A stretch of DNA of 19,972 nt from NCBI GenBank assembly GCA_003854995.1, contig RQOI01000125.1:1-19972 (forward strand), in the 5' to 3' direction. The translations under genes were made by a program, and so were the position numbers. This DNA comes from Candidatus Zhuqueibacterota bacterium. Lineage in GTDB: Bacteria > Zhuqueibacterota > Zhuqueibacteria > Residuimicrobiales > Krinioviventaceae. Position 1 is the first letter of the stretch; each line of letters opens with the position of its first letter. Below are positions 6,291 through 14,901 of the stretch, in pieces. Below the pieces are notes generated by a model. It was not told where the DNA came from. It did not search any database and saw only the letters and a program-made list of their open reading frames with translations.

Positions 6291-9200
6291 CTATTTGAGC
6301 ATCACCATACGTTTGCTCGCACTAAAGCTTCCAGCATCGAGACGATAGAAATAGACGCCGGAAGAGGCTGAAATGCCGGATTCATCAGCGCCATCCCAAA
6401 AGATTTGGTGGCTGCCGGGTTCCGATGAACCGTTCAACATCCGGATCAACTGTCCTCGAATATCGTAGATAGTGAGGATTACGCCCATCGTCGTCTCATT
6501 CACGTTCGGAATGTCATAGGCAATTGTTGTGCCGGCATTGAAGGGATTCGGGTGATTTTGTTCCAGTTGAAATTCTATCGGCAATTGCATATCCACTTGA
6601 GAAGAATTCTTTGCCAGGGGCACTACTTCGGAAATGGTCAATACTGATGCCGGACGGTCGCTCACGACCCATGCGGGATCTGCATCATCGGCTGCAACGG
6701 CGCCGCCCAAACGACCATGATTCTGATATGAGGTCAAATCTCCCAATACCTGCCCCGCACCTTCATTAAAAGTATAATAGGCTACCAATCCCGTTTCATT
6801 GCCTTGCAAGGTTTTGCACATAGCGGCCGTGATCTCCGTACTGGAACGGTCTTTATTCCATATACGCAGCTCATCCAACAGTCCTTTCAGGTGATTTTCC
6901 ATGTATCCAGGGCGTTTCACAGCACCGATGATGAGATCACCCATTAGTTGACGCGGAGAGGCTGTCGTGGCTTTCGAGCTCTCCAACAGGCCATTGACAT
7001 AGAGTCGTGCAACAGAGCCATCATAGGTGGCGGCAATATGGTACCATTTGTTTGCGGCGACAACGGTTCGTGAAGGACCGATCGGTGTGTCCATTTTTGT
7101 ACCGCCTTCGAAAGTTACGCGCAAAGCGCCGCACATTTTCCCCGTCGAGTTGTAAAATGCCATATAGTATTCATCCCAAGAACCCTTTTCCAAAATTCGA
7201 CCGTAATTCTGCTTGGGACTATCGGTCTTTAGCCAGAATTCAATGGTGAATTTCTTCGCCACGTTCAAGCTTGCGCTATTGGCGACGCTGACAAAATCAT
7301 TCAGTCCATCAAAGGAAAGAGCATAATCAATGCTCGGCGGCGGCGTTATCGAAACAATAGAAAACACATGGTCGCTCACATCCATGGGAACGCCATCTTC
7401 GCTATCTGCCACTCGAACCAGACATAAATCCGATGGCGTATTCGGAACACTCCATGCGAATACACCGCTCGCGGGCCTGTTCGTAGCAATGGTTGTCCAG
7501 GATACACCTTTATCGATGCTGTATGCCAAACTGACCGTTCCATTAAAATATTTTGAGCTCCAGGTGATATTATGTACGGTGCTGACATTCCATTTTTCAC
7601 CGCCAGCGGGCGCTGTCAGCGTGATCTGCGGCGGCGGATTGATAATTGAAAAAGCGTCCCATGTTTGATCCAACGGACAGCTTCCCCCGTTGCCGTCGGA
7701 AATGCGAATGAAAGCGTCGTCTACAGAGTCGTCCGGAACATGCCAGAGGTAGGCGCCGTCATTATCCGTTCCTCGGACGATGAGGACAGGTGAGGTGAAA
7801 AAGCGATCTTCCTTGGAAAATTCGATTGTCACTTTATCGGAGATATTCTGGGATTTCCAGGTGATTTGATAGTCAGTGCCGCGCACCACCCAGCCGCCAT
7901 CTTCACCATCCGGCGGATTCACCAACTCAATCCACTCGTCCGGTTCATCCCAATAGACAGCGGCCAGATCGTTAGTCAGTCGAATGCGATCAAGACGGGT
8001 GTAATGTTCGCGGCCACGAAATCTGATCGTATGCTGTCCCGCCGTTAAATTGAACAATACAGGATCAACTTCAGCAGAAACACCGGCGATGCCTGTCGCA
8101 CCGCGGCTCGAAATCTTTTCCCAGTTCCAACGATCATTTTTTGCCGTATCCCAGACGTGCTCGCTGCCGCCATCTATGGAAACAAAATAAGAGTTACGGG
8201 TGCCCCCCTTTGAGCGCACTCGAGCCCAGAGGACGTACAATCCATCATTGGGAACAGTGACACTGAGGTCAGCAATCCCGCTAAGATTATGAGAGCTATA
8301 GATAAAAGTGCAGTCAAAAGCATGACCATCCCAATTGATATGCATTGGTTTGGTAATTGTCGCATCTTCTGCCTCTTTTGTCAGCATCTTCTGCCAAGAA
8401 CCAACGCTGCTAAAGGTGATAAGAGCATCGCTGTCATCAAATCTGGCCTCATCGCCTGCATCTTGCACACGGAAAACGGCATGCGTCGTCGGATAACCGG
8501 GCACATAGGTTGAAAAATTGCCAGTGTTTGCAGCGGTGTGCGCGAGATACATCCAAGAGGTTCCGTTGTCAACTGAAAATAAGAGATGCACATGGATCAG
8601 TGCAGGATCAGCCACCCATGTGATCGTTAACGGCTCACCAATTTTCAACGTCCCGCTATTGGGCGAGAGAAGATTCAGGCCAACAGGGGCGTTCGAGGGA
8701 CCCCACACCGGATCGTTGACATCTACATTGAGAGGATCTGTGCCCAGAGTGCCTGAAAGACTATTTATACTCTTGTCATGAAAAGTCTGTCCTGATCCGT
8801 CATTCAGCTCATAGACAGCCAAGAGGCCTGTTTCGATTCCAGACAAAGTGAAACCGCGGTAAGCGGCAATTTCAGCATCGCTGCGGGCTATTTTCCACAA
8901 TCGAACATCATCCAATTTACCATGCAAGGGATGCGCAAGCGCACTCCCTGGTGATAAGGTATTGCCCAAAGTCAGCTGTGTTGTACCGGCCGCCAAAGCC
9001 AAGTCCGCACTCGTAGAAGTGGCGCCCGGTAGTCCATCAACGAAAAAAGCGGTCACATAGTAAAGCCCTACTTTTTGCCGTCGCACAGCGACGTGATGCC
9101 AAACACCACTGCTGAGTACAGCGGATTTAATCACCGCTGTCGGATTCGTGTAAGAAAAAAACTCGACATGATCGCCGCCAGTGGGATCAATGTAGAGCGA

Positions 9201-9434
9201 AAAGACACCGGCGCGATCGATGATGCGCGGTGTGTTCGCACTCGTTGAGAAATTCACCCACGCCTCAATAGTATAATTTTGCGCCAAGCTATCAAGCAAC
9301 AGATTATCCGGGACAATCGCAATATCGTCGACGCCGTCAAAGGTGAGACTTTGACCTGCATTTCCCGATGCAAAAACAATTATAGGTGAGAGGAAAAGCA
9401 AGGTCAGGCTGCTATAAAAATGCTTTTTACACAT
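6291..9434 (-). CDS. Large secreted LamG / CBM-like / Ig-like protein with C-terminal sorting domain
   Basis: The protein has 1047 residues. A signal peptide (1-22, ending VFASG) is followed by a LamG/concanavalin-A-like domain (about 27-230; LTFDGVDDIAIV, IEAWVNF, GKLDDVRLW). Next is an Ig-like 'LSPNSGTLKIGEPLTITW' domain (about 252-343), then a carbohydrate-binding-like module (about 350-490; GLYVLWARVRSKGG, GQHTIRFRGRE, LDRIRL). Two more Ig-like repeats follow (about 500-598 and 602-694; GGEKWNVSTVHNITW), then a second LamG domain (about 703-920; LSFDGLNDFVSV, GLLDELRIWN). The FlgD-like/type IX sorting domain closes it (956-1047; EQNHPNPFN, GVYFYRLDAG). No catalytic domain is visible, so adhesion or polysaccharide binding at the cell surface is the likely role. 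AGAGGTG precedes the ATG by about 5 nt. The gene is followed by a terminator hairpin, so it appears monocistronic. Confidence 0.92.
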   Translation of the reverse strand: MCKKHFYSSLTLLFLSPIIVFASGNAGQSLTFDGVDDIAIVPDNLLLDSLAQNYTIEAWVNFSTSANTPRIIDRAGVFSLYIDPTGGDHVEFFSYTNPTAVIKSAVLSSGVWHHVAVRRQKVGLYYVTAFFVDGLPGATSTSADLALAAGTTQLTLGNTLSPGSALAHPLHGKLDDVRLWKIARSDAEIAAYRGFTLSGIETGLLAVYELNDGSGQTFHDKSINSLSGTLGTDPLNVDVNDPVWGPSNAPVGLNLLSPNSGTLKIGEPLTITWVADPALIHVHLLFSVDNGTSWMYLAHTAANTGNFSTYVPGYPTTHAVFRVQDAGDEARFDDSDALITFSSVGSWQKMLTKEAEDATITKPMHINWDGHAFDCTFIYSSHNLSGIADLSVTVPNDGLYVLWARVRSKGGTRNSYFVSIDGGSEHVWDTAKNDRWNWEKISSRGATGIAGVSAEVDPVLFNLTAGQHTIRFRGREHYTRLDRIRLTNDLAAVYWDEPDEWIELVNPPDGEDGGWVVRGTDYQITWKSQNISDKVTIEFSKEDRFFTSPVLIVRGTDNDGAYLWHVPDDSVDDAFIRISDGNGGSCPLDQTWDAFSIINPPPQITLTAPAGGEKWNVSTVHNITWSSKYFNGTVSLAYSIDKGVSWTTIATNRPASGVFAWSVPNTPSDLCLVRVADSEDGVPMDVSDHVFSIVSITPPPSIDYALSFDGLNDFVSVANSASLNVAKKFTIEFWLKTDSPKQNYGRILEKGSWDEYYMAFYNSTGKMCGALRVTFEGGTKMDTPIGPSRTVVAANKWYHIAATYDGSVARLYVNGLLESSKATTASPRQLMGDLIIGAVKRPGYMENHLKGLLDELRIWNKDRSSTEITAAMCKTLQGNETGLVAYYTFNEGAGQVLGDLTSYQNHGRLGGAVAADDADPAWVVSDRPASVLTISEVVPLAKNSSQVDMQLPIEFQLEQNHPNPFNAGTTIAYDIPNVNETTMGVILTIYDIRGQLIRMLNGSSEPGSHQIFWDGADESGISASSGVYFYRLDAGSFSASKRMVMLK

Positions 9435-9668
9435 AGCTGCACCTCTTTTCGCAATTTTTCAAAATGCCGACCAGGCAGAACTCGTGAGCTTTGTAATTTG
9501 ATTGAATTCTAGAATTTCTCGCCATCGAGGACCATCACAGTCTGCTACTTTGAGCGAACTCTTAATACCGGCTATTGATTTCTCTAAAGGAAGGTAACTC
9601 TAGCTATTTCGTCATTTCAATTCAAGGAGTGTAGCTGAATGGACGCACTTTTTAATTCGTCACTCGTT

Positions 9669-9830
9669 TTATCTTAAGAACATACGCCATACTCCCGCTA
9701 TTCCAATTCTTTCGTCCAAGCTCTCAGAGAAATATTCTTGTATTGCCTCATCGTCCGTCACTCCATAAATGACAAATAGCCCGTAGCATACAAGCGCAGC
9801 CTTTGCAACCAAAACATCTAAACCAACGAG
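9669..9830 (-). pseudogene. Truncated coding remnant abutting repeat copy 2
   Basis: Reading the - strand from the edge of the repeat gives about 53 open codons ending in TAA at 9669-9671. The peptide looks like ordinary globular protein: VAKAALVCYGLFVIYGV, then TDDEAIQEYFSES, LDERIGIAGVWRMFLR. The frame runs back into the repeat and meets a TGA there. There is no good start codon (only TTG/GTG) and no ribosome-binding site. I read it as the 3' end of a gene whose upstream part was lost when the repeat arrived. I do not recognise the family, and a chance frame cannot be excluded. Confidence 0.3.
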
Positions 9831-9907
9831 GGCGCCGAGTCACAGAGGAAAAGAAGCGAAATCAGCTAATATCTCTGTGAATGTCGGCGCCCTCTGCGGT
9901 TGACTTG
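9821..9907. repeat. Dispersed palindromic repeat, copy 2 (inverted relative to copy 1)
   Basis: This copy begins AACCAACGAGGGCGCCGAG and ends CGGCGCCCTCTGCGGTT, with the inner arms TCACAGAG/CTCTGTGA perfectly complementary. It aligns with the reverse complement of 567-653 along its full length, sharing AGGAAAAGAAGC and AATATCTCTGT in the middle. The similarity stops sharply after 'CTTG' beyond one end, which defines the element edge. No open frame or transposase is inside, so any mobility would need trans-acting help. Confidence 0.85.
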
Positions 9908-10011
9908 AAAACTATGCAAAAAAAACACGATGTTGCTAATCTGTAGTATTGGAACCCGAGGATGATGAAAATTTCTCCCCTCGCTGCAAACCGTCCCTGA
10001 GGCCCTACACC

Positions 10012-10464
10012 TCACTCTTCTCCCTGCAATATCGCGATGACCCTGTCCGCGTTCCTCGCCGCGACGAGCTCATCGCATAGCTCCTGATGTTGCGTCAGGC
10101 GCGCGATCTCGGAGAGCAGCGCAACGTGTGGTCCGGTTTGATCGGGCGGAGCGATGATGAGAAAGATCAGCTTGGACGGAAGGCCGTCCAGGGAACCGAA
10201 TTCGATCCCGGCCGGCGATATGCCGATCGCGGCTGCGATTTTCTTCACCGCCAGGGTTTTCGCGTGCGGCACAGCGATGCCCTTTGCCAGGCCAGTGCTG
10301 CCTTTGGCCTCGCGCAGCATGATCGCATCATAAACTTCATTCTCATTGGCGATCACACCGCTTTTCTTGAAAAGCTGTATCAGTTCCATGATGGCGCCGC
10401 TCTTATCGCTGGACACCAGCGGCACAGCAATGACATCCTTTGTCAATATGTCGAGTAAACTCAT
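10012..10464 (-). CDS. PTS EIIA-type protein (fructose/nitrogen PTS EIIA family)
   Basis: This is a 150-residue protein covering one complete EIIA domain of the fructose/mannitol/PtsN class. The phospho-accepting His is His67 in GIAVPHAKT, preceded by the usual 'REAKGSTGLAKG' segment. LIFLIIAPPDQTGPHVALLSEIA is the other family signature. Such proteins take phosphate from HPr or NPr and either pass it to a sugar EIIB or act as regulators. With no EIIB/EIIC, HPr or EI in view, and sitting behind a V-ATPase operon and a USP gene, a regulatory role is more likely than sugar transport (inference). The frame opens at a TTG two codons earlier. I chose the ATG at 10464 because AGGAG lies 6 nt upstream of it. 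It starts 42 bp after the USP stop and is the last gene of the run. Confidence 0.88.
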   Translation of the reverse strand: MSLLDILTKDVIAVPLVSSDKSGAIMELIQLFKKSGVIANENEVYDAIMLREAKGSTGLAKGIAVPHAKTLAVKKIAAAIGISPAGIEFGSLDGLPSKLIFLIIAPPDQTGPHVALLSEIARLTQHQELCDELVAARNADRVIAILQGEE

Positions 10465-10506
10465 CTCCAACTCCTGTGATAATTCAACATGAATCCCTGT
10501 TCGTTG

Positions 10507-10995
10507 CTATAAAAGACGGTCGTATATCTTCCACACATGCTCTTCATCTTTGACCATGAGGACGGAGCAGGGCACGCTCCGCATCGCTCTTTCTGTTTCA
10601 TCATAGAACTGATCGCGGCGTGACTGTATCCTTGACAGCTCGCCAATGATCAAGAGATCGATATCTCTCTCTTTGACGCATTTTTTTATCTCATTGCTGA
10701 CAGAGCCGCTTGTATTGATGAGTGCAATTTCGACGCCTTTTGTCTGCCCGATCGTCTTCACGTGGTTCAGATACCGTTCGGCGTCGGCGCTCAGGTCCGT
10801 GCGATACTCCATCTCCTCGTCTTCGAGAAAGATGCGCGACTTGAGCAGGGTGCCGAGGGCTTGCGTGTTGACGACAAATAAAGCCGACAGCTCTGCGTCA
10901 AGCGTCTTTGCCAGACACACGGCATAGTGGGCAGCTAAAACCGCGTGTTCGGTCTCATCGACATATACCAGTATCCTACGTATGATATCACTCAT
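10507..10995 (-). CDS. Universal stress protein (UspA superfamily)
   Basis: This is a 162-residue single-domain USP with an alpha/beta fold: RRILVYVDETEHA at the N-terminus, AELSALFVV as the second strand, DIDLLIIGEL as the fourth strand and PCSVLMVKDEE at the end. The ATP-binding USPs carry GxxGx9G(S/T) after the fourth strand. Here that stretch reads GELSRIQSRRDQFYDETER and lacks the later glycines and the final G-S/T, so ATP binding is doubtful. The frame is open upstream, but the ATG at 10995 has AAGGAG 6 nt before it and overlaps the subunit D stop by 8 nt (ATGAGTGA). That makes it translationally coupled to the V-ATPase operon. Confidence 0.88.
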   Translation of the reverse strand: MSDIIRRILVYVDETEHAVLAAHYAVCLAKTLDAELSALFVVNTQALGTLLKSRIFLEDEEMEYRTDLSADAERYLNHVKTIGQTKGVEIALINTSGSVSNEIKKCVKERDIDLLIIGELSRIQSRRDQFYDETERAMRSVPCSVLMVKDEEHVWKIYDRLL

Positions 10996-11635
10996 GCGCT
11001 TCTCCTTGACTGCTTTTCGTTTCGAGCCGCTCTTTAATTTTCTTGAGCAGAATGACCGCATCCCGCTCGTTTTCTTCAAGCCGGTTTTCAATGAACTTTA
11101 CCGCCCGCTGGTATTCGGGAATGGCAATCTTTTCAAGGGCATTTACTTTTCGTATGGTTTTTTTCACCTCTCTGGCAAGACGCATGACCGATAGCTTGAG
11201 CTCGGCAAAGCGTCCCATGAGTTTGAGCGCTTCTTTGAAATGGACAATAGAATTATCGATGAAAAAATGGGTGCCGGACGGACTGAAATAGGGCGAACGT
11301 TCCGCAAAGTCTGTCGTCACCTGGGGCAGAGAGACACCCATGATTTTCCGCGCGCTGATCTTGATATCCGCATCGATGTGGACAGCGCTCGACAGACAAA
11401 AGACCTTCATCTTGCCCATTTTCAGCACAGCTTCTTCGAGGGAGACATACGCGGTCTTGAGCGCCTCATCGACCAGATTTTGATAGTCGACGGTCTGGTC
11501 CACAAGGTTCAGGAGCTCCATGACGAGAATGTTTCTCTTTTGATCGAGCAGGTCATAGCCCAAATTGGCGAAAGAGAGATCATGCTTGAGCCGGAGAAGA
11601 TTTGTGCGCGTCGGCGTGTAGGCATTAAACGGCAT
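10988..11635 (-). CDS. atpD: V/A-type ATPase subunit D (central stalk)
   Basis: The 215-residue product is the central rotor shaft linking the A3B3 headpiece to the membrane ring. The N-terminus has the family motif PTRTNLLRLKHDL, and long helices at both ends form the antiparallel coiled coil. The C-terminal helix (REVKKTIRKVNALEKIAIPEY) is strongly characteristic of subunit D. The length is normal for the family. The ATG overlaps the end of the subunit B gene by 11 bp, and the stop overlaps the USP start by 8 bp. Confidence 0.95.
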   Translation of the reverse strand: MPFNAYTPTRTNLLRLKHDLSFANLGYDLLDQKRNILVMELLNLVDQTVDYQNLVDEALKTAYVSLEEAVLKMGKMKVFCLSSAVHIDADIKISARKIMGVSLPQVTTDFAERSPYFSPSGTHFFIDNSIVHFKEALKLMGRFAELKLSVMRLAREVKKTIRKVNALEKIAIPEYQRAVKFIENRLEENERDAVILLKKIKERLETKSSQGEAHE

Positions 11636-13109
11636 AGTAGGTGTCGATCTCCTCTTCGGTCAAGCGGGTCAGCTCTTCGGCCGGGAGCAGGCGCAACGTC
11701 TCCCACCCCAGAGAAAGGGTCTGCTCGATCGTCCGGTCTTCATCCCTTCTCTGGGTGATGAACTTTTCCTCAAACGCCTTGCCAAATTCGAGATACTTGT
11801 TGTCGAGCGGCGTCAGCTCTTCTTCGCCGATGACCGACGCAAGATTGCGGACGTCCTTGACATAGCTGTAGGCGGCGAACAGCTGGCTCGCCAGGTGCGG
11901 ATGGTCTTCCCGGGTCATGTCCTTGCCGATGCCGTCTTTCATCAGGCGCGACAGCGAGGGCAGGCCGGCCACCGGCGGATAGATGCCGCGCGAGTGCATC
12001 TCACGCTCAAAGACGATCTGCCCCTCGGTGATGTAACCCGTGAGATCCGGGATCGGATGCGAAATATCGTCATTGGGCATGGTCAAAATGGGAAGCTGGG
12101 TGATCGAGCCCGGCGAGCTCTTGAGCATGCCGGACCGCTCGTACAGCTCGGCCAGGTCAGAGTAGAGGTAACCGGGATAGCCCTTGCGCGACGGGATTTC
12201 GCCGCGGATGGTCGACACCTCTCTGAGCGATTCGCAGTAATTCGCCATATCGGTCAGGATCACGAGCACGTGCATGTTCTTCTCAAAGGCCAGAAACTCG
12301 GCGAGGGTGAGAGCGCTGCGGGGGGTGATGAGCCGCTCGATCGACGGGTCATCTGCGAGGGAGAGAAAAAGAGCGACCTTGTGCGAGACGCCGGATTCTT
12401 CGAAGGATCGGATGAAGAAATTGGCGACGTCGTGTTTCACGCCCATGGCGGCAAAAATGACGGCGAACTCGGATTCTGCGCCGCGTATCTTTGACTGGCG
12501 GGTGATCTGCCCGGCCAGTTCATTGTGCGGCAGACCGTTGCCGGAAAAGATCGGTAGTTTTTGACCGCGGATCAGGGTGTTCATGCCGTCTATCACCGAG
12601 ATGCCGGTCTGGATAAAGTCGCGCGGGTAAGCGCGCGCGGTCGGATTGATCGCTTTGCCATTGACGTTGAGATAGTGCTCCGCCCGCGGCGCCGGACCAC
12701 CATCGCGCGGTTGCCCGAGTCCGTTGAAGACGCGGCCGAGCATCTTTTCCGACACTCCCAGTTTATGCGGCTCGCCCTTGAAGCGGAGCCGCGTCTGCGG
12801 CAGGGTGAGCGACGCAGTGCCCTCGAAAACCTGCACGACGACGACATCCGCCGATGTTTCCAGGACAATGCCGAGACGGGTCAAGCCGGCCGCATCGACG
12901 CATTCGACGAGCTCCCGGTAGCCGACGCTGTGCGTCTTTCTTATGAAAATCAGCGGCCCATCGACCTTGTCGATGCCGATATATTCCTTGGCGCTTTTCA
13001 GCCTTTCGAGGACGGCCGGCGACAGGGATGCGGGCGCGGTCTTGCGGGACGCTGTCACGGCCGCACCGTCCTTCCGGCCAGGCAAAACGATTTTTTTGTC
13101 ATCAACCAA
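11625..13109 (-). CDS. atpB: V/A-type ATPase subunit B (non-catalytic, nucleotide-binding)
   Basis: This subunit alternates with A in the cytoplasmic A3B3 ring. From the TTG start it has 494 residues. The beta-barrel domain begins near GPLIFIRK (51-58). The degenerate P-loop region reads FSGNGLPHNELA (188-199), as expected for a non-catalytic subunit. LSRL with Arg388 matches the arginine that reaches into the catalytic site. The frame is open to 13181, but that part lies inside the subunit A gene. The TTG at 13109 has GGAGG 6 nt upstream and gives an 8-bp overlap with the A stop, so I prefer it. The N-terminus is about 35-40 residues longer than usual (a basic, Ala/Ser-rich lead), so a later start cannot be ruled out. 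Confidence 0.93.
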   Translation of the reverse strand: MVDDKKIVLPGRKDGAAVTASRKTAPASLSPAVLERLKSAKEYIGIDKVDGPLIFIRKTHSVGYRELVECVDAAGLTRLGIVLETSADVVVVQVFEGTASLTLPQTRLRFKGEPHKLGVSEKMLGRVFNGLGQPRDGGPAPRAEHYLNVNGKAINPTARAYPRDFIQTGISVIDGMNTLIRGQKLPIFSGNGLPHNELAGQITRQSKIRGAESEFAVIFAAMGVKHDVANFFIRSFEESGVSHKVALFLSLADDPSIERLITPRSALTLAEFLAFEKNMHVLVILTDMANYCESLREVSTIRGEIPSRKGYPGYLYSDLAELYERSGMLKSSPGSITQLPILTMPNDDISHPIPDLTGYITEGQIVFEREMHSRGIYPPVAGLPSLSRLMKDGIGKDMTREDHPHLASQLFAAYSYVKDVRNLASVIGEEELTPLDNKYLEFGKAFEEKFITQRRDEDRTIEQTLSLGWETLRLLPAEELTRLTEEEIDTYYAV

Positions 13110-14901
13110 AAATAGCCTCCAACTGATCGAAAGAGCGTTCAAGACGTGCCATAATCCTGTCAAATTCGGACAGATCGTCATTGGGGATGGAAAACTTCAT
13201 TTTCACCAGATCCTGATACGCTTTCATCTGTCTGAGCTTGACGAGAGTGACGCCATTTTTGATCGCTTTCTGGCCACGCTTGAAATAGTAGATGATGAGT
13301 TCGAGCATCTTGTACTGTTTTTTGACGGTCGAGTAGCGGTCGTGTTCATCGAACGCATTCTGCTGCAGAAAGGCATTTTTGAAAAGGGTGCAGACATCGA
13401 TGATAAAACGCTGCGAATCGGGGAGCGCGTCAGGGCCGACCAGCTTGACCACCTGATTGAGGCGCACCTCTTTTTGCAGCAGATCCATGATGGCGCTGCG
13501 GTGCTCGCTCCACTCGGCGCCGGCATTCTGCTCCCACCAGGGCGCGATATCTGACAGGTACTCGCTGTAGCTCTCTATCCATGAAATAGCGGGATAGTGG
13601 CGCGCATTGGCGAGCTGTCGATCGAGACTCCAGAAGCAGCGGACAAAACGTTTCGTGTGCTGGGTGACGGGTTCGGAAAAATCACCGCCCGGCGGCGACA
13701 CGGCGCCGATCAGGGTGACGGAGCCGTTCTTGCCGCACAGCGTCTCCATGAATCCCGCTCGCTCGTAGAACTCGGCGATGCGGGTGGGCAGATAGGCCGG
13801 AAAGCCCTCTTCGGCCGGCATCTCCTCCATGCGGCCCGACAATTCCCGCAGCGCTTCCGCCCAGCGCGAGGTTGAATCCGCCATGACCGCGACGTGGTAG
13901 CCCTGATCGCGGAAATATTCCGCCAAAGTGACACCGGTATTAATACTTGCTTCCCGGGCAGATACCGGCATATTGGAAGTGTTGGCGATGAGAATGGTGC
14001 GTTCCATGAGGCTTCTTCCGGTACGCGGATCGACAAGTTTTGGAAAATCATTTAAAACATCGGTCATTTCATTGCCCCGCTCGCCACAGCCGATGTAGAC
14101 AATGATGTCAGCGTCGCACCATTTGGCCACTGCGTGCTGGGTCATGGTCTTGCCGGTGCCAAAGCCTCCCGGTATGGCGACCGTGCCGCCCTTGGCGACC
14201 GGGAACAGGGTGTCGATCACCCGCTGTCCGGTGATCAGCGGCATATCCAACGGAGAACGCCCTTTAACCGGTCGCGGCCGGCGTATCGGCCATTTCTGCG
14301 ACATGCGCACGGCGTGCACAACCCCGTCGCGCTCTATTTCGCCAATGGTATCCTGCACCGTATAGTTACCCGCCGGCGCGACAGAGACCAGCATCCCCTG
14401 CAGGCCAGGCGGGATGAGAATCTGATGCTGAAAAAGCTCGGTCTCCTGCACCTGGCCGATGATCATGCCGCCCTGCACTGTCGTCCCTGCGGCCAGCAGC
14501 GGCTCAAAATACCATTTCTTCTCCTGATCAATGGGGGGGGCAGTGATGCCCCGGTCTAAAAAGTCGCCGCTCATTTTTAACAACGCCGATAACGGCCGTA
14601 AAATGCCGTCATAAACGGTGCCGATAAGTCCGGGGCCGAGTTCTGCAGATAACGACGCGCCGCTTCCATACACAGGCTCTCCCGGTTTCACTCCAGTCGT
14701 ATCTTCATAGACCTGTATAATCGCTTTGCCATTTTCCAGCTTTACTATTTCGCCGGTCAGTTGGTTACTGCCGACGGCGACCAGTTCGAGCATCATCGCG
14801 TCCGTGATGCCGATCGCTTCAATGACCGGTCCGTTCACGCGGAAGACGGACCCGATGATGCGCTCTCTCTTTTCGCTGCCGTCCGGCATGAGATTACTCA
14901 T
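13102..14901 (-). CDS. atpA: V/A-type ATPase subunit A (catalytic)
   Basis: This is a 599-residue catalytic subunit. The Walker A loop is PGGFGTGKT (244-252, Lys251). GCGERGNEM (271-279) carries the catalytic Glu274. VAVMADSTSRWAEALRE (337-353) is the Walker B region, and SPPGGDFSEPV follows near 402. The family non-homologous region (about residues 115-205, YFEPLL...KWP) separates it from F-type beta subunits. The loop has Gly where most A subunits have Pro (GPFGSGKT), a small departure that keeps all catalytic residues. The ATG overlaps the subunit E stop by 8 bp (ATGAGTAA), with GAGGAT about 9 nt upstream. The stop overlaps the B start by 8 bp. Confidence 0.97.
   Translation of the reverse strand: MSNLMPDGSEKRERIIGSVFRVNGPVIEAIGITDAMMLELVAVGSNQLTGEIVKLENGKAIIQVYEDTTGVKPGEPVYGSGASLSAELGPGLIGTVYDGILRPLSALLKMSGDFLDRGITAPPIDQEKKWYFEPLLAAGTTVQGGMIIGQVQETELFQHQILIPPGLQGMLVSVAPAGNYTVQDTIGEIERDGVVHAVRMSQKWPIRRPRPVKGRSPLDMPLITGQRVIDTLFPVAKGGTVAIPGGFGTGKTMTQHAVAKWCDADIIVYIGCGERGNEMTDVLNDFPKLVDPRTGRSLMERTILIANTSNMPVSAREASINTGVTLAEYFRDQGYHVAVMADSTSRWAEALRELSGRMEEMPAEEGFPAYLPTRIAEFYERAGFMETLCGKNGSVTLIGAVSPPGGDFSEPVTQHTKRFVRCFWSLDRQLANARHYPAISWIESYSEYLSDIAPWWEQNAGAEWSEHRSAIMDLLQKEVRLNQVVKLVGPDALPDSQRFIIDVCTLFKNAFLQQNAFDEHDRYSTVKKQYKMLELIIYYFKRGQKAIKNGVTLVKLRQMKAYQDLVKMKFSIPNDDLSEFDRIMARLERSFDQLEAIFG

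Larger units (their letters stand above)
9435..10011. other. 577-bp gene-poor gap between LamG gene and V-ATPase operon
   Basis: The gap holds the second copy of the palindromic repeat (9821-9907) and a short - strand coding remnant (9669-9830). The rest, 9435-9668 and 9908-10011, has no supported gene. I could not find a clear intrinsic terminator for the operon that ends at 10012. The T8 run on the - strand near 9917-9924 lacks an adjacent stem. Confidence 0.6.

Noticed and set aside
9917..9924. T8 run on the minus strand after the PTS EIIA gene, considered as the operon terminator
   Set aside because: I found no adjacent stable stem, so intrinsic termination is not supported here.
11895..14559. 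Long plus-strand frames opposite V-ATPase subunits A and B
   Set aside because: They are antisense shadows in GC-rich coding DNA. Subunits A and B are unmistakable on the minus strand.
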